Positions 33,808 through 41,870 of a stretch of DNA of 64,000 nucleotides are shown here, piece after piece; position 1 is the stretch's first letter; each line of letters opens with the position of its first letter. A program made the position numbers and the translations under genes. Source of the stretch: BMS3ABIN04 sp964553325 (lineage in GTDB: Bacteria; Bacteroidota; Ignavibacteria; Ignavibacteriales; Melioribacteraceae); contig CAZKKI010000072.1 of the NCBI GenBank assembly GCA_964553325.1, positions 1 through 64,000 of the forward strand. The letters run 5' to 3'. Below the pieces are notes generated by a model. That model was given only the letters and a program-made list of their open reading frames with translations. It searched no databases and was not told where the DNA came from.

Positions 33808-35305
33808 ATCTAGCCGTCACCCAATTATTTTGACCGTTAAGTTTAATTTCCGACAAAACGGATTTGTTTTCTTTTTCGTTAATTAGTGCGGCTGCAATTG
33901 AGGCAATCTCTTCAATTTCGTTTGAATTTTCGGGTTTATACTTTCCGTTTTTTACCAAAGGTAAAAACTCCTTGTCCAAAAAATTATTGTCGAACGAACC
34001 GTCCAAAAATGTTTTATGATTCAGAATCCAATTAAACAATTCCACGTTTGTGGTAACGCCTACAATTTTGTATTCGCTCAATGCCCTTTTCATTCTTTCG
34101 ATAGCTTCGGTTCTTGTACCGCCCCAAGTTACAACTTTCGAAAGAAGCGGATCGTAATAAATCGGTACTTCCGAATTAATGTCTATTCCTCTATCGACTC
34201 TAATTCCCGAACCGCTGGGAAGAGAGTGATATTTTATTTTACCGATCGACGGAGCGAAATTATTTTCAATATCCTCGGCATAAACACGACATTCGATTGC
34301 GTGACCGTACATTTTTATATCGCGCTGTTCGTACGAAAGTTCGTTCCCTTCGGCAATATTAATCTGTTCTTTAACCAAATCGACTCCGGTAATTAATTCC
34401 GTTACCGGATGTTCGACTTGAAGCCGTGTATTCATTTCCAAAAAATAGAAATTATGATCCTTGTCCATTAAAAATTCAATTGTTCCGGCATTATAATAGT
34501 TACACGCCTTTGCGGCGTTAATTGCAGCTTCCGTAATTTTTCTTCTTACCTCGCCGTTTACAAAAGTGGATGGAGATTCTTCGACGACCTTCTGATGTCT
34601 TCGTTGAATGGAGCATTCTCTTTCAAACAAGTGAATATAATTTCCGTGTTGGTCACCAAGAATTTGAACTTCAATATGTTTGGGATTTTCAATGAATTTT
34701 TCCATGTAAATTTCCGAACTGCCGAATGCTTTTAACGATTCGTTTCGGGCGCGTTCCAGCGCTTCGGGTAAATCATCTTCCGAATATACCAATCTCATAC
34801 CTTTTCCGCCGCCACCTGCCGCCGCTTTAAGCATAACCGGAAAACCTATTCGTTTTGCCGAGGCAAGGGCTTCTTCTGTATTTTCTATTTTTTTTGTCGT
34901 GCCCGGAACAATCGGTACATTGTTTCTCTGCATTAATTCACGCGCCGCCGTTTTGCTTCCCATCAATTCAACCGATTTGGAAGACGGACCGATAAAAATA
35001 ATTCCGGCTTCTTCAACGGCTTTTATAAATTCGGAATTTTCCGATAAAAATCCATACCCCGGATGAATTGCATCGGCTTGAATTTCTTTAGCGAGTTGAA
35101 TAATCTTTTTTATGTTTAAGTAAGATTCGGATGCTGGTGGCGGGCCGATTAAATATGTTTCATCGGAAAGTCGGGTATGAAGTGAAGTTCTATCGGCTTC
35201 GGAATAAATTGTTGCGCTTTTAATCCCCAATTCACGACAAGCCGAAATAATTCTTACTGCGATTTCACCTCTGTTGACAATTAAAATTTTTTTTATTTTT
35301 CGCAT
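33800..35305 (-). CDS. accC: Biotin carboxylase subunit
   Basis: This ATP-grasp enzyme carboxylates biotin with bicarbonate and ATP. The sequence has KKILIVNRGEIAVRIISACR at the start and HPGYGFLSENSEF. The ATP loop is KAAAGGGGKGMRLV, and FLEMNTRLQVEHPVTELITG holds the catalytic glutamates and arginine. VYAEDIENNFAPSIGKI is in the C-terminal part. The 501-residue length is that of acyl-CoA carboxylase alpha subunits rather than the 450 of AccC. GAGG abuts the ATG at 35305; the ORF can be extended two codons to a TTG. It overlaps the carrier gene by 8 bp. Confidence 0.93.
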   Translation of the reverse strand: MRKIKKILIVNRGEIAVRIISACRELGIKSATIYSEADRTSLHTRLSDETYLIGPPPASESYLNIKKIIQLAKEIQADAIHPGYGFLSENSEFIKAVEEAGIIFIGPSSKSVELMGSKTAARELMQRNNVPIVPGTTKKIENTEEALASAKRIGFPVMLKAAAGGGGKGMRLVYSEDDLPEALERARNESLKAFGSSEIYMEKFIENPKHIEVQILGDQHGNYIHLFERECSIQRRHQKVVEESPSTFVNGEVRRKITEAAINAAKACNYYNAGTIEFLMDKDHNFYFLEMNTRLQVEHPVTELITGVDLVKEQINIAEGNELSYEQRDIKMYGHAIECRVYAEDIENNFAPSIGKIKYHSLPSGSGIRVDRGIDINSEVPIYYDPLLSKVVTWGGTRTEAIERMKRALSEYKIVGVTTNVELFNWILNHKTFLDGSFDNNFLDKEFLPLVKNGKYKPENSNEIEEIASIAAALINEKENKSVLSEIKLNGQNNWVTARYE

Positions 35306-35415
35306 CCTCAATAAATTAAGATTGGTAAAATTTTATCAAATAAAATAATTACCCGATAAATATTTTTCAAAATAATATATAGTTGGAAAAGACGCAAATT
35401 GTAAAGTGGATTCTT

Positions 35416-37761
35416 TTAATCTTCAAATTCCACTACTGTTACGCCGTCGCCGCCGCTTTCTATGTCGGCGAAATAGAATTTTTTTACTTTCGGATGATTC
35501 TCAAGTGTATTTTTCACAAATTGTTTTAATACACCCGTACCTTTCCCGTGTAGAATTTCAACACGTTCCAGATTTGCCGCGTAAGCATTATCGAGATAGG
35601 TTAACAGTTTATGTTCAATTTCTTCGGGCTTTTTACCGCGTATGTCTAATCTTAATGTTTCAACTTCGGGCGAGTAACTTTTCTTTTGAACAATATTTTC
35701 CTTTTTCAATTTTTTCTCGTGCAGCAGGCTTTTAAGATTAACTTTTAATTTTAAATTTCCGGCAAGGATAACCGCAATTTTTTTATTTTCATCAATTTCT
35801 ATTATTTCACCGGAAGTAGCCGAATCTTTAATCCTAACCAAATTACCAATTTTGAAACCTTTGGGTTCTTCGGAATTTGTTTCCTTAACCGAGAAATATT
35901 TATCCTTTTTTTTCTTTAATTCTACTATTTTTTGTTTTTCTTCCTTTATTACTTTCGAATCTGCGGATGTTTCTTTAATCCGCTTAACTGTTTGTTCGAA
36001 GCTTTTATTTATTTCGTTCAAAAAGCTTTCCGCTTTCACCTCGGTTTTTTGAAGGATTTCTTTTTGTTTTTTCTTCAATTCTTCTATTTTATTTTGATAT
36101 AATGCGGTTAATCCTTTCAATCTTGTATTTTCAAGTTCTAAATTTCTCAGTTTTTTCGTAAGTTCGTTAGATTTTTTTTCTATGTCAATAAGGAAATTCT
36201 CCAACTTGCTTTTGTTAACATCCAAATGATTTTTCGCTTCTTCAAGAATGTTGTTATCCAAACCTATTTTTTTCGCCACTTCGAAGGCGTAACTTGAGCC
36301 CGGTAGACCTTGAAAAAATTCGTAAGTCGGAATCAAACGCTCGGTATCGAATTTCATCGATGCATTTTGAATTCCATCGAAAGCCGTAGCTAACATTTTC
36401 AGATTTCCATGATGCGTGGTTGCCAAAACAGTTGAGCCGATTTCAAGTAAACGTAATAAAATAGCCGTTGCCAGCGCAGAACCTTCCGCCGGATCGGTGC
36501 CGGTACCGATTTCATCCAAAAGAATCAGCGAATCGGGTTTGGCATTGTTAACGATATAATTTAGATTTTCCAGATGAGAACTAAACGTACTCAAATCATT
36601 TTCTATCGATTGCTCATCACCTATATCGATAAAAATATTTCCGAAAAAGTGCAAGTTAGTATCGGGGTGAACAGGAATATGAATTCCAGATTGCGCAAGA
36701 GCAATTAATAAACCTACCGTTTTCAAAACAACGGTCTTACCGCCAGCATTCGGTCCGGTGATGATAATTATTTTTTCCTTGTCGATTTCCAAATTCAACG
36801 GTACGGTTTTTTCGTGTCCCAGTCTTTTTTTCAATATCGGGTGATAACCTTCGATTATCTTCAACGGTTTGTTGTTATCAAAAGAAGGGAAACTGCCAAT
36901 AATTTCAAGCGAGTACCTTGCTTTTGCAAAAACCGTATCCAGTTTGGTGATAATGTTTAACGTTTGCGTTAATTCCGTACTTTTTGAACCGATAAGCCGG
37001 GTTAATTTTTTCAAAATTCTTTCGATTTCGCGCTTCTCGGCAAATTTAAGAGTTAAAATATCGTTATTCAGTTCCAATGTTTCTTCGGGTTCGATGTAAA
37101 CCGTTTGTCCCGTTGCCGATTCAGAATGAATAAAACCTTTCACATGCCGTTTATGCTCCGCTTTAATCGGGAGCACGATTCTCCCGTCCCGTTGAGTAAC
37201 GTATTCTTCGCGAACCAAGTACGAATCGCTTAGCCTCTTTAAGATTCTACCAACGGTTCTTTTCAGAAGCTCTTCTTTTTCCCTAATTTCTTTTCTGATT
37301 ATTGATAATTCTTTACTGGCAGAATCAACTATTTCGCCGGTCGGACTAAAAACGGAATTCAAATGGTTTTCAAAAACCTTATCGACAAATAAATTACCGG
37401 TAAACTTAGATTTTATATGCGAATCTTTTAATTCACGGAAGAATGTTCTTATTTTTCTGGAAGTTTCAGCCAACAGTGAAATATTCTTTATATCTTTAAC
37501 ATGTAAAATAATTCCTTCGATTCTGCTTTTGCTTAACACATCAGTCAAATCCGGTAAAAATGTTAACGGCGGATAATCTTTTTCTATAAGAATATTTTTT
37601 GCTTCGGTTACAAGATTTCCTTCTTCGGCAATAAGGGATAATGAATCGAGCGGTTTTAAATTTTGCAGTTCCGTTTTACCTTGTTCGGTTGCAGAAAAAG
37701 AAGAAATGTGATTAAGTATTTTTTGAAATTCCAGTTTGTCGAGTGATTCTTGAGAAATCAT
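35416..37761 (-). CDS. mutS2: MutS2-family ATPase/endonuclease
   Basis: MutS2 acts in ribosome rescue and recombination control rather than mismatch repair. The 781-residue protein has the clamp/core region, then Walker A GPNAGGKTVVLKTVG and Walker B LILLDEIGTGTDPAEGSALA, with the signature DLSTFSSHLENL before it. A long coiled coil runs at about 510-620. A KOW-like part (FKIGNLVRIKDSATSGEI) follows. A C-terminal Smr nuclease domain has LDIRGKKPEEIEHKL and ILHGKGTGVLKQ. All key motifs are intact. It starts 6 bp after cvpA. Confidence 0.97.
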   Translation of the reverse strand: MISQESLDKLEFQKILNHISSFSATEQGKTELQNLKPLDSLSLIAEEGNLVTEAKNILIEKDYPPLTFLPDLTDVLSKSRIEGIILHVKDIKNISLLAETSRKIRTFFRELKDSHIKSKFTGNLFVDKVFENHLNSVFSPTGEIVDSASKELSIIRKEIREKEELLKRTVGRILKRLSDSYLVREEYVTQRDGRIVLPIKAEHKRHVKGFIHSESATGQTVYIEPEETLELNNDILTLKFAEKREIERILKKLTRLIGSKSTELTQTLNIITKLDTVFAKARYSLEIIGSFPSFDNNKPLKIIEGYHPILKKRLGHEKTVPLNLEIDKEKIIIITGPNAGGKTVVLKTVGLLIALAQSGIHIPVHPDTNLHFFGNIFIDIGDEQSIENDLSTFSSHLENLNYIVNNAKPDSLILLDEIGTGTDPAEGSALATAILLRLLEIGSTVLATTHHGNLKMLATAFDGIQNASMKFDTERLIPTYEFFQGLPGSSYAFEVAKKIGLDNNILEEAKNHLDVNKSKLENFLIDIEKKSNELTKKLRNLELENTRLKGLTALYQNKIEELKKKQKEILQKTEVKAESFLNEINKSFEQTVKRIKETSADSKVIKEEKQKIVELKKKKDKYFSVKETNSEEPKGFKIGNLVRIKDSATSGEIIEIDENKKIAVILAGNLKLKVNLKSLLHEKKLKKENIVQKKSYSPEVETLRLDIRGKKPEEIEHKLLTYLDNAYAANLERVEILHGKGTGVLKQFVKNTLENHPKVKKFYFADIESGGDGVTVVEFED

Positions 37762-37767
37762 ATCTTT

Positions 37768-38331
37768 TTATTTTTCGGGTGTGTTTGTTGAATCGATGGA
37801 GTTAACGGAGTCGGGTACTTCTTCTGCGCTTTCGATATAATCGTTTATAAAACTGTTTGCATCCACGCCGGAACCTAACACTAAATCGATTATCGAGGGA
37901 ACGACGGAATAAACACTGGAATAAAGAATCGATTCTTTCCTTTCTTCTTCCGAGGGGAATTCAAATATATTTAAAAGAAGTAAAAATAAACTAGCAAAAA
38001 TTAATATTTGCAACATACCCGCAATACCGCCGATTAATTGATTAAGAAAATTATTCACTTTATCGGCAGGATGTAAAACCCTTTTTAAAATCGAGGAAAG
38101 GAAAATTATTCCGAGGAAAATTATTAATCCGCCTATAATTCGAGCTAAATACGGTTCGTTGTTAAAAACGGGGGTCAAAAAAACGCTTGCCGGCCCCGAA
38201 AGTTTAATAGCCAGATAAATTCCTATTACAAATCCTGCAACACCGATAATTTTTCTTACGATTCCGTCTTTGTAGCCCAATATAAATCCGACTAAAAGGA
38301 TACCAAGCAATATGTAATCGATATAGTTCAC
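37768..38331 (-). CDS. CvpA-family membrane protein
   Basis: The 187-residue protein has four hydrophobic helices in the first 130 residues (IDYILLGILLVGFILGYKDG, then GVAGFVIGIYLAIKL, GGLIIFLGIIFLSSIL and GGIAGMLQILIFASLFLLLL). They are followed by an acidic soluble tail. This is the CvpA layout; the family was named for colicin V production and is linked to envelope stress in some bacteria. The start is a GTG that overlaps the yqeY stop (GTGA). It precedes mutS2 by 6 bp, a common pairing. Confidence 0.9.
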   Translation of the reverse strand: MNYIDYILLGILLVGFILGYKDGIVRKIIGVAGFVIGIYLAIKLSGPASVFLTPVFNNEPYLARIIGGLIIFLGIIFLSSILKRVLHPADKVNNFLNQLIGGIAGMLQILIFASLFLLLLNIFEFPSEEERKESILYSSVYSVVPSIIDLVLGSGVDANSFINDYIESAEEVPDSVNSIDSTNTPEK

Positions 38332-38777
38332 TTCGAAAGAATTTTTTCAACTATTTCTTTTATTGTTTTTCCGTCGGCTTGACCTTTAAATTTTTTAATT
38401 GCCTGTGGCATCAGTTTGGGAAAATCCGCTTTGTCCTTTGCGCCTATTTCTCCGGCCAATTCCTTTATTTTTTCTTCAAGTTCTTCCTTGCCGAGTTGTT
38501 TCGGTAGATAATTTTGAATGATTTTTAATTCGGCTTCCTCTTTAGCTGCCAAGTCTTCCCTGCCGGCATTTTTATATTGCTCAATTGCTTCCTTACGTTT
38601 TTTAGCCGCGGTTGAAAGCAAGTTTATTTCATCTTCCGGTTTTAATTCTTTATCTTTACCGCTCTTTTCAAATTCCAGAATCAAAGCTCTTATCGAACGG
38701 ATAGTTTCGAGTTTTACTTTGTCTTTTTCTTTCAAAGCGGTTTTTAAATCTTGGTTTATTTTCTCTTTCAAATTCAT
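38328..38777 (-). CDS. GatB/YqeY domain protein
   Basis: The 149-residue protein is a free-standing GatB/YqeY tRNA-binding-like domain. Signatures are DKVKLETIRSIRALILEFEKS, AAKKRKEAIEQYKNAGREDL, KIIQNYLPKQL and the C-terminal FKGQADGKTIKEIVEKIL. The family resembles the helical tail of the GatB amidotransferase; its own role is not settled. GAGG 7 nt before the ATG is the ribosome-binding site. A strong terminator hairpin ends just 24 nt upstream, so how transcription reaches this gene is a puzzle. Confidence 0.92.
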   Translation of the reverse strand: MNLKEKINQDLKTALKEKDKVKLETIRSIRALILEFEKSGKDKELKPEDEINLLSTAAKKRKEAIEQYKNAGREDLAAKEEAELKIIQNYLPKQLGKEELEEKIKELAGEIGAKDKADFPKLMPQAIKKFKGQADGKTIKEIVEKILSK

Positions 38778-38794
38778 TTTTCATCCTCGTACAA

Positions 38795-38832
38795 ATAAAA
38801 AAAGCAGGTTACTAAAAATAATAACCTGCTTT
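38795..38832 (-). terminator. Strong intrinsic terminator between exbD and yqeY
   Basis: AAAGCAGGTTA (38832-38822 on minus) pairs perfectly over 11 bp with TAACCTGCTTT (38811-38801) around a 10-nt loop, then runs into TTTTTTTATTTG. It lies 20 bp after the exbD stop. Confidence 0.93.
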
Positions 38833-38852
38833 AAATTATTCCAAATCAGTTA

Positions 38853-39266
38853 TTATTCTTTCATTCTTGCTGAATAATTTATTCTTCTGGCATCCGCTTT
38901 TCTTAACGCCTGCTGAATATCGGTAACCAAACCCATGTTCGTATTTTTATCGATTCTAAGCGAAACAATTACGTTGGGCAAGGCAACCCTTTTCTTATAC
39001 ATGATATCTTGGATATCTTTCAATTGAACGATAGCATCGTCGATTTGTATTCTGCCGTTTTTACCGACATAAATGTAAGATATCAACCTTTTATTTTCTA
39101 TTTTTTCGATTGCTTTAGCTTCCGGCAAAGTAAACGAAACGTAAACTTCCTGTTCCCTTAAAGTTGTAGCAACCATAAAAAATAGCAATAGCATAAAGAT
39201 AATATCCGGCATAGAAGAAGTCGGAATACCTTGTTTAGTTGCTGCTCTTTTCTTTTGAAATTTCAT
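38853..39266 (-). CDS. ExbD/TolR-family biopolymer transport protein (second copy)
   Basis: This 137-residue single-pass protein has a basic start (QKKRAATKQGIPTSSMPD). Its membrane helix IIFMLLLFFMVATTLR carries the essential proton-path Asp (SMPDIIFMLL). A periplasmic domain follows that ends in DIQQALRKADARRINY. It works with the ExbB-type channel encoded upstream to power outer-membrane processes. It is shorter than the first ExbD and differs strongly from it, so the two may form a heteromeric stator. It starts 15 bp after the first exbD stop. Confidence 0.93.
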   Translation of the reverse strand: MKFQKKRAATKQGIPTSSMPDIIFMLLLFFMVATTLREQEVYVSFTLPEAKAIEKIENKRLISYIYVGKNGRIQIDDAIVQLKDIQDIMYKKRVALPNVIVSLRIDKNTNMGLVTDIQQALRKADARRINYSARMKE

Positions 39267-39281
39267 TAATACCTCAAATAA

Positions 39282-39818
39282 CTATTTTATTTGCTCAGGT
39301 TCGGCAATTGAAATAATAATAGGAATTTTCTCACGCAGTTCTTTAATTTGATCATCCGACAAATCTTTTACTTTTTTACCCCAATGGTTTAGCGCATATT
39401 CTTCACGAACTTTGAAATATGCACTTTTCACCTCGTCCAAAGCTTGTATGTAAAGATTATAGTTGGTTTTTCTATCCGTTTTAATCGATACAACAAGTTT
39501 TTTGTTTTTCGGAAGATCGATTTTACTTTTTATTCTCTCAATCAAATTATCTTGGATTTGCGGAATAGCAATAATTTCGCCGTTCAGCAAAACGTCGCCG
39601 TTCTCGTTAATTAAGAGAGCCGCCAATCTATCTTTTGAAAGAGGAGCAAGCTCCTGCTCTTCCGGCGGGATATATTCGGGCAAAGTGAGACCGATACCCG
39701 TATCAACGTCGATAACCGTGGATACAAGAAAGAACAGCAAGAGCAAAAAGGTAATGTCGGCCATCGATGCGGTTGAAAATTCTCCGCCTTCTCTTTTTCT
39801 CTTTTTAAAATGTATCAT
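39282..39818 (-). CDS. ExbD/TolR-family biopolymer transport protein (first copy)
   Basis: The 178-residue paralogue has the helix ASMADITFLLLLFFLVSTVI with the proton-path Asp and a Pro-rich start of the periplasmic part (LPEYIPPEEQELAPL). Its long C-terminal extension (NHWGKKVKDLSDDQIKELRE) is absent from the second copy. It sits 32 bp after the exbB-type gene. Like other Bacteroidota ExbD pairs it is encoded before the shorter copy. Confidence 0.93.
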   Translation of the reverse strand: MIHFKKRKREGGEFSTASMADITFLLLLFFLVSTVIDVDTGIGLTLPEYIPPEEQELAPLSKDRLAALLINENGDVLLNGEIIAIPQIQDNLIERIKSKIDLPKNKKLVVSIKTDRKTNYNLYIQALDEVKSAYFKVREEYALNHWGKKVKDLSDDQIKELREKIPIIISIAEPEQIK

Positions 39819-39850
39819 TTCAGAAACTCTTCAAAGTTAATTTGAACAAA

Positions 39851-40546
39851 TTATTTTTGTTTTTTCAATTCGTATAAAGTATCAATCAATTCGATTGAGC
39901 TTTCTTCCATATCGCCAACAAGTTTATCGATTTTTGCAACAAAATAATTATAGAAAAATTGAAGAATCATTGCAACGATCAATCCGAACAAAGTAGTTAA
40001 CATAGCGATGGAAATACCGTTAGCAACGATTGCCGGAGACATTTGGTTAGCCGAAGCAATATCTTCGAAAGCAACGATCATACCTTGTACCGTTCCGGTA
40101 AATCCGAGCATCGGGGCTAAGCTGATAAACAAAGAAATCCATACAAGTCCTCTTTCCAAAAAACTCATTTCGATTGCACCGTAAGCCATAATAGCTTTTT
40201 CCGCCGCTTCGATTCCTTCGTCGGCTCTTAATAAACCGGCATGAAATACGGAAGCTATGGAGCCTCTTGAGTTTTCGCATAATTTAATTGCTTCCGGAAC
40301 ACCGCCGTTTTTAAGAGCGTCTTTTACTTGAACGATGAATTTTTTTGTATTAACACTTGCTCTCGATAATGTCCAAAATCTCTCAATAGAAAAAGCAAGA
40401 CCCAAAATTAGACAGAAGAGAATAGGCCACATAAAACCGCCGCCTTCCACAAACTTCTGTTGTAAGTAACTTAATGCTCCGCCGCTGTTAGTTTCAACTT
40501 GAGCAATAACTTCATAAATAAATCCCAGAATTGCTAATAATTGCAT
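39851..40546 (-). CDS. MotA/TolQ/ExbB proton channel protein
   Basis: This 231-residue inner-membrane protein has three helices (GFMWPILFCLILGLAFSIER; LVWISLFISLAPMLGFTGTV; AMLTTLFGLIVAMILQFFYN) and a large cytoplasmic loop. The family motif LAPMLGFTGTVQGMI is present, with the conserved Thr residues. GGAGG 8 nt before the ATG gives a strong start. It heads the exbB-exbD-exbD operon, which has no tonB gene beside it here. The 210-bp gap upstream must hold its promoter. Confidence 0.95.
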   Translation of the reverse strand: MQLLAILGFIYEVIAQVETNSGGALSYLQQKFVEGGGFMWPILFCLILGLAFSIERFWTLSRASVNTKKFIVQVKDALKNGGVPEAIKLCENSRGSIASVFHAGLLRADEGIEAAEKAIMAYGAIEMSFLERGLVWISLFISLAPMLGFTGTVQGMIVAFEDIASANQMSPAIVANGISIAMLTTLFGLIVAMILQFFYNYFVAKIDKLVGDMEESSIELIDTLYELKKQK

Positions 40547-40693
40547 TTGAAATATCCTCCGATGAATTTATTGTAATTAATTGTTTCCTTTAATCAGAAA
40601 AATAAACTGAGTAACGTTAAGGATTTAATAAAAAAAAGTCAATAAGTAAATTAAATTAATCAGATTGAGCTTTTTTATTATTTTGTTCAGCTG

Positions 40694-40713
40694 ACTAATC
40701 AAAACTGATTGGT
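40694..40713. other. Hairpin in the exbB upstream gap
   Basis: ACTAATCA and TGATTGGT form an 8-bp stem (one G-U) around AAAC. It is extendable by weak pairs. No T-tract follows on either strand, so it is not a classical terminator. The rest of the 210-bp gap (40547-40756) shows only AT-rich sequence. Confidence 0.3.
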
Positions 40714-40756
40714 TGCTAAAATACGAAATTTCTTCTAAAATAAAAAAGTATATATT

Positions 40757-41782
40757 TTACCTATAATTAAATTCCGCTGCTACCGGAAAATGGTCGGCGA
40801 AACCGCCCAAATATTTTCTGCCGCCGTAAGTAGGTTTCGGTTTGCCCTTGTGTTTCGACGATTTCGTTATCATATATTCGGGTTTAATTATTTGAAACGA
40901 ATTGCATTCGTATCCGATTTCTTCACTGCTTACCAAATTTCCGTTAACAATTATTTGGTCCAACATATTCCAATGTGTTTTATACTTGTACGTTCCCTTC
41001 CCTTGCTGGAAAAGTTCATACGAAAGATTGTATAATGAATCCCAGTTTACATTAGTATCATTTTTGCAATAATAAGGTTTTGCGCCGAGAATTTTACTTA
41101 TCGAAATATTTGAAGGAAGATCGTTGAAATCCCCGAGTATAACTATTCTTGAGTTTTTATCTTTTTCAATTAATTCGTCAACTTTTTTTCTTAAAACTTT
41201 TGCGGCTTCTATTCTTTTCGGTTCGGTTTTTTTCAAACCTTCCCTTCTCGAAGGCCAATGGTTAACGAAAACGTGTAATTTAATCTTATTGTTGAGTAAA
41301 AATTCAGCGTGTAAAATATCGCGTGTGGTCTTTCCTTCGGGCAAGATTACTTTTAACGGCTCGGAGTCCGTTAATTTCAGTTTGTCCGCATTATAAATTA
41401 ACGCGCAATCGATTCCACGCCTGTCGGGAGATTCGTATTCGAGCGTTTTGTAATTCATATCGTGTAGAAACGAATTAACCAATTTATCAAGCAAAAATTT
41501 GTGTTCAACTTCCTCGATTCCTAAAATGTCCGGTCCTTCGAAATCGTTCATGTATTTTATTACTCTCGATAAATTTTTCAGTTTCGTTTCCAGTCTGTTT
41601 TCCGTCCATTTTCTCGGGCTCTCCGGCAAGAAGGAATCATCATCGGTTTCGGGATCGTCAACCGTATCGAATAAGTTTTCTACATTCCAGTTTGCAATGA
41701 ACAAACGACCGGAATAATTTTGATTGGCGCAAGCCGTATTAAGAATCAATAATAAAAGAAAAACAAATTTGTATATTTTCAT
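40757..41782 (-). CDS. Exported endonuclease/exonuclease/phosphatase-family protein
   Basis: The 341-residue hydrolase of the EEP (DNase I-like) fold has FIANWNVENLFDTVDDP at the start, GPDILGIEEVEHKFLLDKL (metal Glu), HVFVNHWPSRR (catalytic His), RIVILGDFNDLPSN (Asp-x-Asn) and the end GFADHFPVAAEF (final Asp-His). The chosen ATG at 41782 gives a signal peptide (FVFLLLLILNTACANQ). The ORF can be extended ten codons upstream. Substrates in this fold range from DNA to phospholipids and inositol phosphates, so the target is open. It is divergent from polA. Confidence 0.85.
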   Translation of the reverse strand: MKIYKFVFLLLLILNTACANQNYSGRLFIANWNVENLFDTVDDPETDDDSFLPESPRKWTENRLETKLKNLSRVIKYMNDFEGPDILGIEEVEHKFLLDKLVNSFLHDMNYKTLEYESPDRRGIDCALIYNADKLKLTDSEPLKVILPEGKTTRDILHAEFLLNNKIKLHVFVNHWPSRREGLKKTEPKRIEAAKVLRKKVDELIEKDKNSRIVILGDFNDLPSNISISKILGAKPYYCKNDTNVNWDSLYNLSYELFQQGKGTYKYKTHWNMLDQIIVNGNLVSSEEIGYECNSFQIIKPEYMITKSSKHKGKPKPTYGGRKYLGGFADHFPVAAEFNYR

Positions 41783-41870
41783 ATCGGTTATGTTGGTTAT
41801 TTCGTTAAACAATATTTAATTTCAAAAGTGAATTTTCATTTAATAATTTTTATACTACAAAGGTAATAAA

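Noticed and set aside
40694..40713. Hairpin upstream of exbB as terminator of the EEP-family gene
   Set aside because: No T-tract follows on either strand and the stem depends on G-U pairs; listed only as a hairpin.
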